DNA of 18,294 nt from Clostridiaceae bacterium AF10-41 (GCA_027686065.1 JAQCTH010000071.1:1-18294); one strand, 5' to 3'. Counted from the stretch's first letter, positions 6,814 through 15,419 are shown. A program made the numbers and translations. The notes: generated from the sequence alone by a model not told the origin.

Positions 6814-6933
6814 ACTTTATTAAGATATCTAGTGGGTATGCATAAGGTATGTTAATTTGAAGTAACTTTATTAAATAAAATTCTATAAAAGAGACAAAAT
6901 ATTAAGGACTAACTGTGTATAGGAGTGCTTAAT

Positions 6934-7917
6934 ATGAAATACAAAAATATAAAGAGTAGTAGAGAATATTTTTATAATTTTGGAATGGATGAGGATATAG
7001 TAGATGAAGTGAAAAAAAGACTTTCTTATATAAAAGAGTCAGGATATTTTATTGGTGAAAATAATATAAAAATATATTATGAAAAGTATAAAGCTAAGAA
7101 TCAAATAGGAAAAATAGTTATATCCCATGGGTTTACAGAGTGCATAGAAAAATATAGAGAGATAATATACTATTTTATAAAAGAAGGGTATTCAGTATTT
7201 ATAATGGAACATAGAGGTCATGGACGCTCAGGTAGATTAGGGAAAAAACATGAAAGTCAAATAAATATAGAGGATTTTAATTATTATGTGAATGATTTTA
7301 AAGTATTTATAGATAAGATAGTGATTAAAAATATGGATAAGATATATTTATATTCCCATTCCATGGGAGGAGCAATAGGTGTAATGTTTTTAGAAAAATA
7401 CCCAGGAATCTTTAAAAAAGCTATTTTATCTTGTCCGATGTTAGAAATAGCAATAGGAAAAATTCCTAATTTTATAGCGAGATTTATAGCTAAAATAAGC
7501 ATATTATTAGGGAAAGGTGATGAATTTATATTTGGAAATATGCCTTTTGAAAGCACATATGATTTTATTTTGGCTTCAACATCAAATGAATTTAGATATA
7601 ATGTATATTATAGAGAAATAATAAGTAATGAAAAGATACAAAGAGGTGGGGGTTCATTTAGATGGCTTCATGAATCATTAAAATCCTTTAAATATATATT
7701 CAAAAAGGAAAACCTAGAAAAAATTGATATACCAATTTTGATTTTTCAAGCAGGAAAAGATTCTTTAGTAGGAGCAAGAGGAGAAAATAAATTTTCAAGA
7801 AAGTGCAAAAGTTGTGAACTTGTTAGATTTGAAGATGGAAAGCATGAGCTTTATTTAGAAAATGATGATATATTAATTCCATATTTAGAGAAAATATTTA
7901 ATTTTTTAAGAGATTAA
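6934..7917 (+). CDS. Alpha/beta hydrolase, lysophospholipase or monoacylglycerol lipase-like
   Basis: A 327-residue protein of the serine alpha/beta hydrolase fold (Hydrolase_4 type), probably cytoplasmic because no signal peptide is visible. The oxyanion region is Ser-His-Gly-Phe (64-67). Glu-His-Arg-Gly-His-Gly-x-Ser-Gly (92-100) is typical of monoglyceride lipases and lysophospholipases. The nucleophile elbow Ser-His-Ser-Met-Gly-Gly places the catalytic Ser at 143. The acid is likely Asp276 (Gln-Ala-Gly-Lys-Asp) and the base His304 (Gly-Lys-His-Glu). All three triad residues are present. The ATG at 6934 is preferred because AGGAG (6921-6925) is eight bases before it; an in-frame GTG at 6925 overlaps that site. 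Lipid or ester substrate is inferred from family; the exact substrate is unknown. Confidence 0.92.
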   Translation: MKYKNIKSSREYFYNFGMDEDIVDEVKKRLSYIKESGYFIGENNIKIYYEKYKAKNQIGKIVISHGFTECIEKYREIIYYFIKEGYSVFIMEHRGHGRSGRLGKKHESQINIEDFNYYVNDFKVFIDKIVIKNMDKIYLYSHSMGGAIGVMFLEKYPGIFKKAILSCPMLEIAIGKIPNFIARFIAKISILLGKGDEFIFGNMPFESTYDFILASTSNEFRYNVYYREIISNEKIQRGGGSFRWLHESLKSFKYIFKKENLEKIDIPILIFQAGKDSLVGARGENKFSRKCKSCELVRFEDGKHELYLENDDILIPYLEKIFNFLRD

Positions 7918-7987
7918 TTAGTAAATAGTAAAGAATTAAAAATAGATTTATTAATAGGTCAAAAATAAAACTAAAATCCTTTTATTA

Positions 7988-8017
7988 TTAACAATAATAT
8001 TATTAATGAAATATGAT
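7988..8017 (+). promoter_or_regulatory. Probable sigma-A-type promoter for the GNAT gene
   Basis: TTAACA (7988-7993) and TATGAT (8012-8017) with an 18-base spacer, 29 bases before the start codon at 8047. The surrounding DNA is nearly pure A/T, so chance matches are likely. Confidence 0.4.
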
Positions 8018-8046
8018 ATTATATAAAACATAGGGAGGGATGTAAA

Positions 8047-8598
8047 ATGATAGATATACTAAAGTTAAAAAATAAAAATGGAGATATAATTGACGCAAAA
8101 TACAAAGAGCTTGATTTAAGTTATATAGATCAAATAATAGAATTGCAAGAAGCTATAATGAAAGATTTAGATGACAAGCAATTATATGCTCCTACGGAAA
8201 GAGAAGAGTTTATAGAATATTTTCAAAAAGGTGCAAAGATAATAGGCTATTTAAATGAGGAAGAAGAATTAATTGCTATGGGTGTTTATATAAAAAAAGG
8301 ATACGATAAAGGTAATTATGGATATGATCTTGATTTAGAAGGTGAAAACTTACTTAAAGTTGGTCAAGTTGAATCAACAGTAGTTAGAAGTGATTATAGA
8401 GGAAATGGACTTCAACGAATACTTTGTGAAAAAATAGAGGCTATAGCTAAAAATGAAAAAGTTGAACTGTTAACCTCAACAGCTTCACCATATAATAAAT
8501 ATAGTGTAAATACTTTTGAAAAATTAGGCTATAAAATCAAAAAAGAAAAAATAAAATATGGTGGCTTAAGAAGATATGTATTAGCAAAAGAACTATAA
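8047..8598 (+). CDS. GNAT-family N-acetyltransferase
   Basis: A 183-residue cytoplasmic protein with the acetyl-CoA-binding core of the GNAT superfamily: Val-Glu-Ser-Thr-Val-Val-Arg (108-114) forms the central strand. Arg-Gly-Asn-Gly-Leu-Gln (118-123) is the Arg/Gln-x-x-Gly-x-Gly/Ala pyrophosphate loop. Asn154 and Phe157-Leu160-Gly-Tyr form the usual C-terminal motif of Asn, Phe and Gly-Phe/Tyr. The N-terminal part carries an acidic helix (30-60), where substrate selectivity usually resides. The substrate is not recognisable and could be a small molecule, an amino acid or a protein N-terminus. AGGGAGGG lies nine bases before the ATG. The gene stands alone, between a putative promoter and a terminator with a T tract. 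Confidence 0.9.
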   Translation: MIDILKLKNKNGDIIDAKYKELDLSYIDQIIELQEAIMKDLDDKQLYAPTEREEFIEYFQKGAKIIGYLNEEEELIAMGVYIKKGYDKGNYGYDLDLEGENLLKVGQVESTVVRSDYRGNGLQRILCEKIEAIAKNEKVELLTSTASPYNKYSVNTFEKLGYKIKKEKIKYGGLRRYVLAKEL

Positions 8599-8622
8599 AA
8601 TATATGTTAAATTATATAAAAA

Positions 8623-8655
8623 GAGGCTTATTCCTTTGAATAGCCTTATTTTTTT
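8623..8655 (+). terminator. Intrinsic terminator after the GNAT gene
   Basis: GAGGCT, a bulged T and ATTC pair with GAAT and AGCCTT around the loop CTTT (stem about 8623-8647). A tract of seven T residues follows at 8649-8655, the best classical terminator tail in the window. Confidence 0.85.
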
Positions 8656-8747
8656 ACATAAAAATAAAATAAAAGTAGAAATGTAAAGCTAATAAAAGTT
8701 ATTGGCAAATAATCATGTCATATAGGTAAAATTAAAAAAAATATAAT

Positions 8748-8776
8748 TTGATTAAATCAGATCAATTTAGTATGAT
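8748..8776 (+). promoter_or_regulatory. Sigma-A-type promoter of the suf operon
   Basis: TTGATT (8748-8753) and TATGAT (8771-8776) with a 17-base spacer, predicting a transcript start near 8783. A palindrome TGATTAAATCA (8749-8759) overlaps the -35 box. Confidence 0.65.
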
Positions 8777-8779
8777 ATA

Positions 8780-8800
8780 ATTAATTCAGACTGAAATAAT
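8780..8800 (+). promoter_or_regulatory. Candidate operator dyad at the suf transcription start
   Basis: A 21-base imperfect inverted repeat centred on A8790. The core is the perfect TTCAGACTGAA (8785-8795). One mismatched pair follows, then four more matched pairs on each side. It sits immediately downstream of the -10 box, where a bound repressor would block initiation. Clostridial suf genes are often controlled by an Rrf2/IscR-type regulator. No such gene is present here and the site is not a clear match to the IscR motif I know. Confidence 0.45.
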
Positions 8801-8845
8801 AGGAATTGATTTAAATTAACATAAAACACGTAAGGAGATGTAAAT

Positions 8846-9598
8846 ATGAGTGAGGTTTTATTAAATATAGATGGGTTAAAAACAGCAGTGGAAGACAAAG
8901 AGATTTTAAAGGGATTGAATTTAAAAATAAATAAAGGTGAAATTCACGTAATAATGGGACCAAATGGTGCAGGAAAGTCAACATTAGCTAATACATTAAT
9001 GGCTCATCCAAAATATAAACAAGTTGAAGGTGAGATTACATTTGAAGGTGAAGATATAACGGAATTAAAAACTGATGAAAGAGCAAAAAAAGGCTTATTC
9101 TTATCCTTCCAACATCCAGAAGAAGTACCAGGTATAACTGTAGAAAACTTTATAAGAAGTGCAAAAATAGCTAAGGATGGACAATTAATTAAATTCTTAA
9201 AGTTTGATAAAGATTTAAAGAATAATATGAAAGAATTAAAAATTGATAATGAATATTCAAAGAGATATTTAAATGTAGGTTTTTCTGGTGGAGAAAAGAA
9301 AAAGAACGAAATATTACAAATGCTTATGCTAAGTCCTAAGCTTGCAATATTAGATGAAACTGACTCAGGGCTAGATGTAGATGCAATAAGAGTAGTTTCT
9401 CAAGGTATAAAGATGTTTGCAAATGAAAATAACGGAGTTTTAATAATAACTCACAATACTAAGATACTTGAAAATTTAGAAGCTGATTATGTTCATGTTT
9501 TAGTTAATGGGAAAATAGTTAAAACTGGAGATGCATCTTTGGCTAAAGAAATTGAAAAAGATGGATATGAAGCTTTTAAAATAGAAGCATCAGTATAG
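8846..9598 (+). CDS. sufC: SufC, ATPase of the SufBCD iron-sulfur scaffold
   Basis: SufC is an ABC-type cytoplasmic ATPase that drives conformational change in the SufBCD scaffold during iron-sulfur cluster assembly. The 250-residue protein has Walker A Gly-Pro-Asn-Gly-Ala-Gly-Lys-Ser-Thr (38-46) and Q-loop Gln89. The signature Phe-Ser-Gly-Gly-Glu-Lys-Lys-Lys (146-153) has the Lys-rich form typical of SufC. Walker B ends at Asp170-Glu171, and the H-loop His is 203. Length is normal for the family. AAGGAGAT precedes the ATG. It is the first gene of the suf operon, and sufB begins 16 bases after its stop. Identification is firm. Confidence 0.98.
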   Translation: MSEVLLNIDGLKTAVEDKEILKGLNLKINKGEIHVIMGPNGAGKSTLANTLMAHPKYKQVEGEITFEGEDITELKTDERAKKGLFLSFQHPEEVPGITVENFIRSAKIAKDGQLIKFLKFDKDLKNNMKELKIDNEYSKRYLNVGFSGGEKKKNEILQMLMLSPKLAILDETDSGLDVDAIRVVSQGIKMFANENNGVLIITHNTKILENLEADYVHVLVNGKIVKTGDASLAKEIEKDGYEAFKIEASV

Positions 9599-9601
9599 TG
9601 T

Positions 9602-9609
9602 GGAGGTGA
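9602..9609 (+). promoter_or_regulatory. Ribosome-binding site that fixes the sufB TTG start
   Basis: GGAGGTGA is a near-perfect anti-Shine-Dalgarno match, five bases before the TTG at 9615. An in-frame GTG at 9600 overlaps this site and so cannot use it. The TTG is the likely start. Confidence 0.85.
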
Positions 9610-9614
9610 GCACT

Positions 9615-11024
9615 TTGGAAATAAAGAATAAGACATACGTAGAAGATATGGACAGAGGAATCTACGATGTTAAAAATGAAGATACATTTGATTTTAAAGC
9701 AGATAAGGGGTTAACAAAGGAAATCGTAGAAACCATTTCAAAAGAAAAAAATGAACCAGAATGGATGAAGGAATTTAGATTAAAATCTCTTGAAGTATAT
9801 AATAAAATTAAACTTCCAACATGGGGCCCATCATTAGATGAACTAGATATGGATAATATAGTTACTTATGTTAAGCCAAAATCAAAACTTCATGAAAGTT
9901 GGGATGAAGTTCCTGAAGATATTAAAAAAACTTTTGATTTATTAGGAATACCAGAAGCAGAAAAGAAATCATTAGCAGGTGTTGGAGCACAATATGATTC
10001 AGAGGTTGTTTATCATAGTATAAGAGAAGATCTTGTTAAACAAGGCGTGATTTATACAGATATGGAGACAGCAATTAAGGAACATGAAGATATAGTTAGA
10101 GAATACTTTATGAAATGTGTTACACCAAGTGACCACAAATTTGCTGCATTACACGGAGCAGTTTGGTCTGGTGGATCATTTGTATATGTACCAAAGGGAA
10201 TAGATGTAGATATTCCACTACAATCTTACTTTAGATTAAATTCACCAGGTGCAGGCCAATTTGAACATACATTAATAATTGTTGAAGAGGGAGCTAAACT
10301 TCACTTTATAGAAGGATGTTCAGCACCTAAGCACAATATGACAAATTTACATGCAGGTTGTGTTGAATTATTTGTAAAAGAGGGAGCAACACTTAGATAT
10401 AGTACAATAGAAAACTGGTCAAAAAATATGCTTAACTTAAATACAAAAAGAGCAATAGTTGGGAAAAATGCAAGAATAGAGTGGATATCAGGATCATTTG
10501 GATCACATATATCAATGCTTTATCCTATGAGTATTTTAAAAGGAGAAGGTGCAAGAGCAGAATTTACAGGAGTATCTTTTGCTGGAAAAGGCCAAAACTT
10601 GGATACTGGAGCAAAGGTAATACATGCAGCACCAAATACTTCTTCAACAATAAATTCAAAATCAATATCTAAAAATGGAGGGGCTGCTACTTATAGAGGT
10701 GTTGTAAAGGTAAGCTCAAATGCTTATAACTCTAAATCAGTAGTATCTTGTGAATCATTGATGCTAGATAATTTATCTAAATCTGATACTATACCAGTTA
10801 TAGATTTAATGAATGATGATGTTGAAATAGGACATGAAGCTAAAATAGGTAAAATTAGTGATGAAGCTATATTCTATCTAATGAGTAGAGGAATAAGTGA
10901 AGAAGAAGCTAAATCAATGATAGTAAGAGGGTTCGTTGAACCTATATCAAAGGAATTACCACTAGAATATGCAGTAGAAATGAATAATTTAATTAAGCTT
11001 GAACTAGAAGGGAGCATTGGATAA
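9615..11024 (+). CDS. sufB: SufB, core scaffold subunit of the SufBCD complex
   Basis: SufB forms, with SufD and SufC, the cytoplasmic scaffold on which iron-sulfur clusters are built. From the TTG start the protein has 469 residues, the usual SufB length. The N-terminal helical region is followed by Val-Gly-Ala-Gln-Tyr-Asp-Ser-Glu (123-130), typical of SufB. A beta-helix core follows, with His-Gly-Ala-Val-Trp-Ser-Gly-Gly-Ser-Phe-Val-Tyr-Val-Pro-Lys-Gly. The conserved C-terminal region includes Gly-His-Glu-Ala and Leu-Met-Ser-Arg-Gly-Ile-Ser-Glu-Glu-Glu-Ala. The last base of its stop is the first base of the sufD ATG, so the two should be translationally coupled. An upstream GTG at 9600 would add five residues but overlaps the ribosome-binding site. 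Confidence 0.97.
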   Translation: MEIKNKTYVEDMDRGIYDVKNEDTFDFKADKGLTKEIVETISKEKNEPEWMKEFRLKSLEVYNKIKLPTWGPSLDELDMDNIVTYVKPKSKLHESWDEVPEDIKKTFDLLGIPEAEKKSLAGVGAQYDSEVVYHSIREDLVKQGVIYTDMETAIKEHEDIVREYFMKCVTPSDHKFAALHGAVWSGGSFVYVPKGIDVDIPLQSYFRLNSPGAGQFEHTLIIVEEGAKLHFIEGCSAPKHNMTNLHAGCVELFVKEGATLRYSTIENWSKNMLNLNTKRAIVGKNARIEWISGSFGSHISMLYPMSILKGEGARAEFTGVSFAGKGQNLDTGAKVIHAAPNTSSTINSKSISKNGGAATYRGVVKVSSNAYNSKSVVSCESLMLDNLSKSDTIPVIDLMNDDVEIGHEAKIGKISDEAIFYLMSRGISEEEAKSMIVRGFVEPISKELPLEYAVEMNNLIKLELEGSIG

Positions 11025-12130
11025 TGAATAGTAATTTAAATTTCAATAATTTAAATAAGACTCCTGTAAGAACTAAAAGCTGGTTAAATGTTAATGATGT
11101 AACATTGAAAGATTATAAAGCTCCTGAAATAGGAAACTTTAATAATGATGAAATAACTGGTAATGATTTAGAAGGAGTTACAATAGAAAGACTTAATAAG
11201 GGAAATGTATTTCCATTAAATAAGAAATTTATTTATGGAGTTTCAGATGAAATAGTTAAGCAAGGAGAACTTCATTTTAATAAGGGATATATAATAAATA
11301 TAGATAAAAATTCTAATGTAGAAGAGCCAATACTTATAGAATTCAATATGGATAAGGAAAATAGCGCTTTAGTAGATAATATTTTAATAGTTGCAGAAGA
11401 AAATTCAAATGCAAAAGTAATTATAAAATATAATTCGTTAGATGATAGTGAAGGATATCATAATGGTGTCTGTAAGATATTTAGTAAAAACAATAGTAAC
11501 ATTCAAGTTGTTAAAGTAAACTTATTAAATAAAAATACCATGAATTTAGATTCAAACCTTTCTGATGTTGGATATAATGGTAAGGTTGATTTTGTTTCAA
11601 TAGACTTAGGTGGAAAAAACAGTATAACAAATTATCATGGTGATTTACTTGAAGATAATTCACAGTCAACACTTAGTTCAATATACTTAGGTGGAGATAA
11701 AAAAGTCATAGATATGAATTATGTTATGACTCATAAGGGAAGAAGAAGTAAGTCAGAGATAACAACTAAAGGAGCACTAAAGGGAGAGGCAAACAAAATA
11801 TTCAGAGGAACTCTTGATTTCAAAAGAGGAACTACAAGAAGTGTTGGAGTAGAAGATGAATATTGTATGATACTATCTCCTAAAGTAAGAGCCAAAGCAC
11901 TTCCATTACTACTTTGTGAAGAAGATGATGTATCTGGAGAACACGCAGCAGCTTCAGGTAAAATAGATGAAGCAAAACTATTCTATTTAATGAGCAGAGG
12001 CTTAAACTATAATGATGCTAGAAGAATAATTATAGAAGGAGCTTTTAATCCAATAATAGATAAAATAGATAATGAAAATATAAGAGAAGCAATTTTAGCT
12101 TCCATAAAGGAATGTTTAGATAATGAATAA
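11024..12130 (+). CDS. sufD: SufD, scaffold partner of SufB
   Basis: SufD pairs with SufB to complete the SufB-SufC2-SufD scaffold and is linked to iron entry. The 368-residue protein is a diverged paralogue of SufB with the same beta-helix core and C-terminal helical signature. It has Gly-Glu-His-Ala-Ala-Ala-Ser-Gly-Lys-Ile (305-314) and Leu-Met-Ser-Arg-Gly-Leu (322-327), which mirror Gly-His-Glu-Ala and Leu-Met-Ser-Arg-Gly in SufB. The N-terminal half is rich in Asn and less conserved, as usual for SufD. It starts within the TAATG junction with sufB, and its end overlaps the sufS start by eight bases. Assignment rests on sequence signatures plus operon position. Confidence 0.95.
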   Translation: MNSNLNFNNLNKTPVRTKSWLNVNDVTLKDYKAPEIGNFNNDEITGNDLEGVTIERLNKGNVFPLNKKFIYGVSDEIVKQGELHFNKGYIINIDKNSNVEEPILIEFNMDKENSALVDNILIVAEENSNAKVIIKYNSLDDSEGYHNGVCKIFSKNNSNIQVVKVNLLNKNTMNLDSNLSDVGYNGKVDFVSIDLGGKNSITNYHGDLLEDNSQSTLSSIYLGGDKKVIDMNYVMTHKGRRSKSEITTKGALKGEANKIFRGTLDFKRGTTRSVGVEDEYCMILSPKVRAKALPLLLCEEDDVSGEHAAASGKIDEAKLFYLMSRGLNYNDARRIIIEGAFNPIIDKIDNENIREAILASIKECLDNE

Positions 12131-13352
12131 TATAGACTTTTTAAAAGATTTTCCTACATTAAATAAAGAAAAAAACGGAAAGAGAATAGTTTATTTAGAT
12201 AGTGCTGCAACAACACAAAAACCTAATTCTGTTATAAATTCTATAAAAGATTATTATGAACAATCTAATGCAAATCCTCATAGAGGAGCTTATGAATTGA
12301 GTGTACTCGCAACAGAAGCTTATGATGAAGCAAGAGAAAAGGTTAAAAAGTTTATAAATGCGAAATATAGAGAAGAAATAATTTTCACTAAAAATGCAAC
12401 TGAAGCATTTAATCTTTTAGCAATGTCATATGGGATGACTTATATAAATGAAGGTGATGAAATAGTAATTTCAATTGCAGAACATCACTCAAATTTAATT
12501 CCATGGCAACAAGTAGCAAAGGCTAAAGGTGCAATTCTTAAATATATGTATACTGATGAAAATGGTGAACTTACAGAGGCAGAAGTAAAAAGTAAAATTA
12601 CTGAAAAAACAAAGATTGTAAGTATAACACATGTATCTAATGCCTTGGGAACAATAAATCCTGTAAAAGAAATAGCAGAATATGCTCATTCAAAAGGAGC
12701 TGTAGTTATAGTTGATGGAGCACAAAGTGTCCCTCATATGAAAGTAGATGTAAGAGATATAAATGCAGATTTTCTAGTAATTGCAGGACATAAACTGCTA
12801 GGGCCTATGGGTATAGGGATATTATATGGTAAAAAGGATCTACTAGAAAAAATGCCACCTTTAATGTTTGGTGGAGATATGGTAGAGTATGTATATGAAC
12901 AAGAAACTACTTTTAATGTATTACCATATAAATTTGAAGCAGGAACTCAAAATGTTGAAGCCGCAGTAGGATTATCGAAAGCAATAGATTACTTAAATGA
13001 AATAGGTATGGAGAACATAGAAAAAGTTGAAAAAGAACTAATGACTTATGCATATGAAGAAATGAGTAAACTTGAATATGTGAAAATATATGGACCTAAA
13101 GATATTGAAAAAAGAGGTGGAGTTTTATCTTTTGAAATAGAAGGGGTTCACCCACATGATGTAGCTTCAATATTTGACACTTTTGGAGTTTGTATAAGAG
13201 CGGGTAATCACTGTGCACAACCTCTAATGAGATATATGGGAATAAATGCAACATCTAGAGCAAGTATATATTTCTATAATACAAAAGAAGATGTTGATAG
13301 ATTAATAGAAGCAGTAAAACAAGCTTATGATATGTTTGCAAAGTGGAGGTAA
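12123..13352 (+). CDS. sufS: SufS, group II cysteine desulfurase
   Basis: SufS is a pyridoxal-phosphate enzyme that converts cysteine to alanine and holds the released sulfur as a persulfide for SufU. The 409-residue protein shows the fold-type I layout: His121 stacks on the cofactor, Asp198 contacts the pyridine nitrogen, and Lys224 (Ala-Gly-His-Lys) forms the Schiff base. The catalytic Cys364 lies in Arg-Ala-Gly-Asn-His-Cys, the short-loop arrangement of group II enzymes. Arg-Gly-Gly-Val-Leu-Ser-Phe (331-337) is also typical. The start lies inside the last eight bases of sufD, and the C-terminal codons carry the sufU ribosome-binding site. Length is normal. Confidence 0.97.
   Translation: MNNIDFLKDFPTLNKEKNGKRIVYLDSAATTQKPNSVINSIKDYYEQSNANPHRGAYELSVLATEAYDEAREKVKKFINAKYREEIIFTKNATEAFNLLAMSYGMTYINEGDEIVISIAEHHSNLIPWQQVAKAKGAILKYMYTDENGELTEAEVKSKITEKTKIVSITHVSNALGTINPVKEIAEYAHSKGAVVIVDGAQSVPHMKVDVRDINADFLVIAGHKLLGPMGIGILYGKKDLLEKMPPLMFGGDMVEYVYEQETTFNVLPYKFEAGTQNVEAAVGLSKAIDYLNEIGMENIEKVEKELMTYAYEEMSKLEYVKIYGPKDIEKRGGVLSFEIEGVHPHDVASIFDTFGVCIRAGNHCAQPLMRYMGINATSRASIYFYNTKEDVDRLIEAVKQAYDMFAKWR
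13345..13350 (+). promoter_or_regulatory. Ribosome-binding site that fixes the sufU start
   Basis: GGAGGT lies inside the last codons of sufS, seven bases before the ATG at 13358. It overlaps an in-frame GTG at 13343, which is therefore an unlikely start. Confidence 0.8.
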
Positions 13353-13357
13353 TATTA

Positions 13358-13786
13358 ATGGATTTAAATTCTATATATACAGAACTTATAATGGAGCACA
13401 GTACTTCAAGACATAATAGAAGAAAGCTAGATAATCCAGATTTATCTGAAAAGGGGCATAATCCAAGTTGTGGAGATGAAATAACATTAGAATTAAAAAT
13501 GAATAAAGAGATAATAGAAGACTTGGCCTTTACTGGTCAAGGTTGTGCAATATCTCAAGCATCAACTTCAATGATGATAGATCTTATTAAAGGTAAGAAT
13601 AAAGAAGAAGCTTTAAAGCTTGTAGAAACATTTATTGGAATGATAAAGCGAGAAATAAGTGATGAAGAAGAACTTGAAGGATTAGAAGATGCTATAGTTC
13701 TAAAAAATATATCAAATATGCCAGCTAGAGTAAAATGTGCTGTTCTTGCTTGGCATACATTAAAAGAAGCTATAGGTGAGGAATAA
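13358..13786 (+). CDS. sufU: SufU, zinc-dependent sulfur acceptor for SufS
   Basis: SufU is an IscU-like zinc protein that in Firmicutes takes the persulfide sulfur from SufS. The 142-residue protein has the four expected metal ligands: Cys38 and Asp40 in Asn-Pro-Ser-Cys-Gly-Asp (35-40), Cys63 in Gly-Gln-Gly-Cys (60-63), and Cys127 in Arg-Val-Lys-Cys (124-127). The insertion between the second and third Cys is longer than in IscU, as in Bacillus subtilis SufU. It is the last gene of the suf operon. Its start is five bases after the sufS stop, and a strong terminator follows. Confidence 0.96.
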   Translation: MDLNSIYTELIMEHSTSRHNRRKLDNPDLSEKGHNPSCGDEITLELKMNKEIIEDLAFTGQGCAISQASTSMMIDLIKGKNKEEALKLVETFIGMIKREISDEEELEGLEDAIVLKNISNMPARVKCAVLAWHTLKEAIGEE

Positions 13787-13802
13787 CTTTAAATTCTTAA
13801 GT

Positions 13803-13827
13803 AAGAGGCGTTTTATACGCCTCTTTT
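13803..13827 (+). terminator. Intrinsic terminator of the suf operon
   Basis: AAGAGGCGT (13803-13811) and its exact complement ACGCCTCTT (13817-13825) enclose the loop TTTAT. Four T residues run from 13824 to 13827. It is the most GC-rich perfect stem in the window. Confidence 0.85.
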
Positions 13828-13951
13828 AACTCTTTAGGAAACTATAAATAATAATTATTAGTTTTCAGAAGATATAGTCTAATATATATATGTATTTCAT
13901 AATAATTTAAAAAATTAAGACTATTTAATCTGTTGTGTCATAAATAAGTAT

Positions 13952-13981
13952 TTGATAGAAGAAACATATATATGGTAAAAT
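13952..13981 (+). promoter_or_regulatory. Possible promoter for the CNNM/HlyC-type gene
   Basis: TTGATA (13952-13957) and TAAAAT (13976-13981) with an 18-base spacer, 36 bases before the start codon. Each box differs from consensus by one base. The rest of the 190-base gap from 13828 is A/T-rich with no further gene visible. Confidence 0.4.
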
Positions 13982-14017
13982 TAACTCACTATATTTTAAT
14001 TTAAGGAGAATGAATAA

Positions 14018-15349
14018 ATGGAAGGAAGTCCCGGGAGTAGTTTTATTTTAATCTTAATATTGGTAATGGTTAATGCGTTTTTTGCATCAGCAGAAATGGC
14101 AATAGTATCATTAAATAAAACAAAAATAAACATATTAGCAGAAGAAGGAAATAAAAAAGCAGGTTTATTAAGAAATATACTTAAAGAACCTAATAATTTC
14201 TTATCTACAATACAGGTAGGAATAACATTTGCAGGTTTCTTTGCATCAGCATCAGCAGCAACATCAATTTCAGTTGGATTTGCAGATGTATTAAAAAACA
14301 TTAATATTCCATATAGTGAAAGTATTGCATTAGTTATAACAACATTAGCTATTGCATATATAACATTAGTTCTTGGAGAACTAGTACCTAAAAGAATAGC
14401 ACTTCAAAATTCAGAGAAAGTTGCAATGTTTTCTATAAAGACAATATTATTTATATCAAAAGTAACTAAACCATTTGTATGGTTTTTATCATTTTCAACA
14501 AGTTTAATACTTAAGATATTTGGATTTAAAACAGAAGGAATAGAAGAACAAATATCAAGAGAAGAAATTAGAAGCCTTATAGAAATAGGGGAAGAAAATG
14601 GTGCAATAAACCAAGCAGAAAGAGAAATGATTGATGGAATAATAGAATTTGATGATACAGCAGCTAAAAAAATAATGACACCAAGAACAGAAACATTCTT
14701 GTTAGATGTTAATGAAAATATTAGAGATTGTATAAAAGAAATATTAGATGAAAATTTTTCAAGAATACCTGTTTACGAAGATGAAGTAGACAATATTATA
14801 GGTATATTGCATATGAAAGATTTATTTGCAAACATAGTTGGAAAAGGAATAGATAATGTAAAAATAAGAGATTTAATAAAAGAACCATGTTTCTTTATAG
14901 AAACAAAAAGTATAGATGATTTATTTAAAGAGTTAAAAGATAAGAAAGCTTATATAGCTATTTTAATAGATGAATATGGTGGTTTTTCAGGAATAGTAAC
15001 AATGGAAGATATTATAGAAGAAGTAATGGGCGAGATCTTAGATGAGTATGATGATAATTTAGATATAGAAAAGATAGATGATGAAAATTATATAGTTAGC
15101 GGATTAATGGCTTTGTCAGATATAAGTGATTATTTAGATATAGAATTAGAGTCAGAGGTAGCAGATACAATAGCAGGACTTTTTATTGAAAAGCTTGGCG
15201 AGATTCCAACTAACACAAAAAATTATCAAGTAAAATATGATAATATAACATTAAAGCTAGTTAAATTAGATGATAGAAGAATAGATAAAATTCATCTGAT
15301 TATAAATAATAAATCTAAAAATAGAACTGAAGAAAGCAGCAAGGAATAA
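14018..15349 (+). CDS. CNNM/HlyC-CorC-type membrane protein (DUF21, paired CBS, CorC_HlyC domains)
   Basis: A 443-residue protein with the standard domain order of the hemolysin C/CNNM family. DUF21 membrane part (about 8-175) contains Ala-Glu-Met-Ala (25-28) and Leu-Gly-Glu-Leu-Val-Pro-Lys (119-125). Then come two CBS domains (about 218-275 and 284-340), the first opened by Met-Thr-Pro-Arg-Thr (220-224) and the second containing Asp-Glu-Tyr-Gly-Gly (318-322). The C-terminal CorC_HlyC domain spans about 352-430. Relatives are implicated in magnesium or cobalt efflux; the historical hemolysin name is poorly supported. AAGGAGAA precedes the ATG. The gene is separated from suf by its terminator and appears independently transcribed. 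Confidence 0.95.
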   Translation: MEGSPGSSFILILILVMVNAFFASAEMAIVSLNKTKINILAEEGNKKAGLLRNILKEPNNFLSTIQVGITFAGFFASASAATSISVGFADVLKNINIPYSESIALVITTLAIAYITLVLGELVPKRIALQNSEKVAMFSIKTILFISKVTKPFVWFLSFSTSLILKIFGFKTEGIEEQISREEIRSLIEIGEENGAINQAEREMIDGIIEFDDTAAKKIMTPRTETFLLDVNENIRDCIKEILDENFSRIPVYEDEVDNIIGILHMKDLFANIVGKGIDNVKIRDLIKEPCFFIETKSIDDLFKELKDKKAYIAILIDEYGGFSGIVTMEDIIEEVMGEILDEYDDNLDIEKIDDENYIVSGLMALSDISDYLDIELESEVADTIAGLFIEKLGEIPTNTKNYQVKYDNITLKLVKLDDRRIDKIHLIINNKSKNRTEESSKE

Positions 15350-15419
15350 GAATATAGTATATATTTTAATGTATAATAAATCTTTATATTACTAAACTAA
15401 TATAAAGGAGAGTGATATT

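Noticed and set aside
7979..8007. TTATTATTAA/TTAATAATA stem-like repeats before the GNAT gene
   Set aside because: They are simple A/T repeats expected in this base composition; no stable stem or U tract.
10481..10672. Short open frame inside sufB
   Set aside because: It is in another frame of a firmly identified gene, has no ribosome-binding site, and its composition is not protein-like.
13874..13924. Inverted repeat ATAGTCT/AGACTAT before the CNNM/HlyC-type gene, considered as a riboswitch stem
   Set aside because: Seven pairs separated by 37 A/T-rich bases with no other conserved structure is easily chance. No riboswitch signature, including a magnesium type, was recognised.
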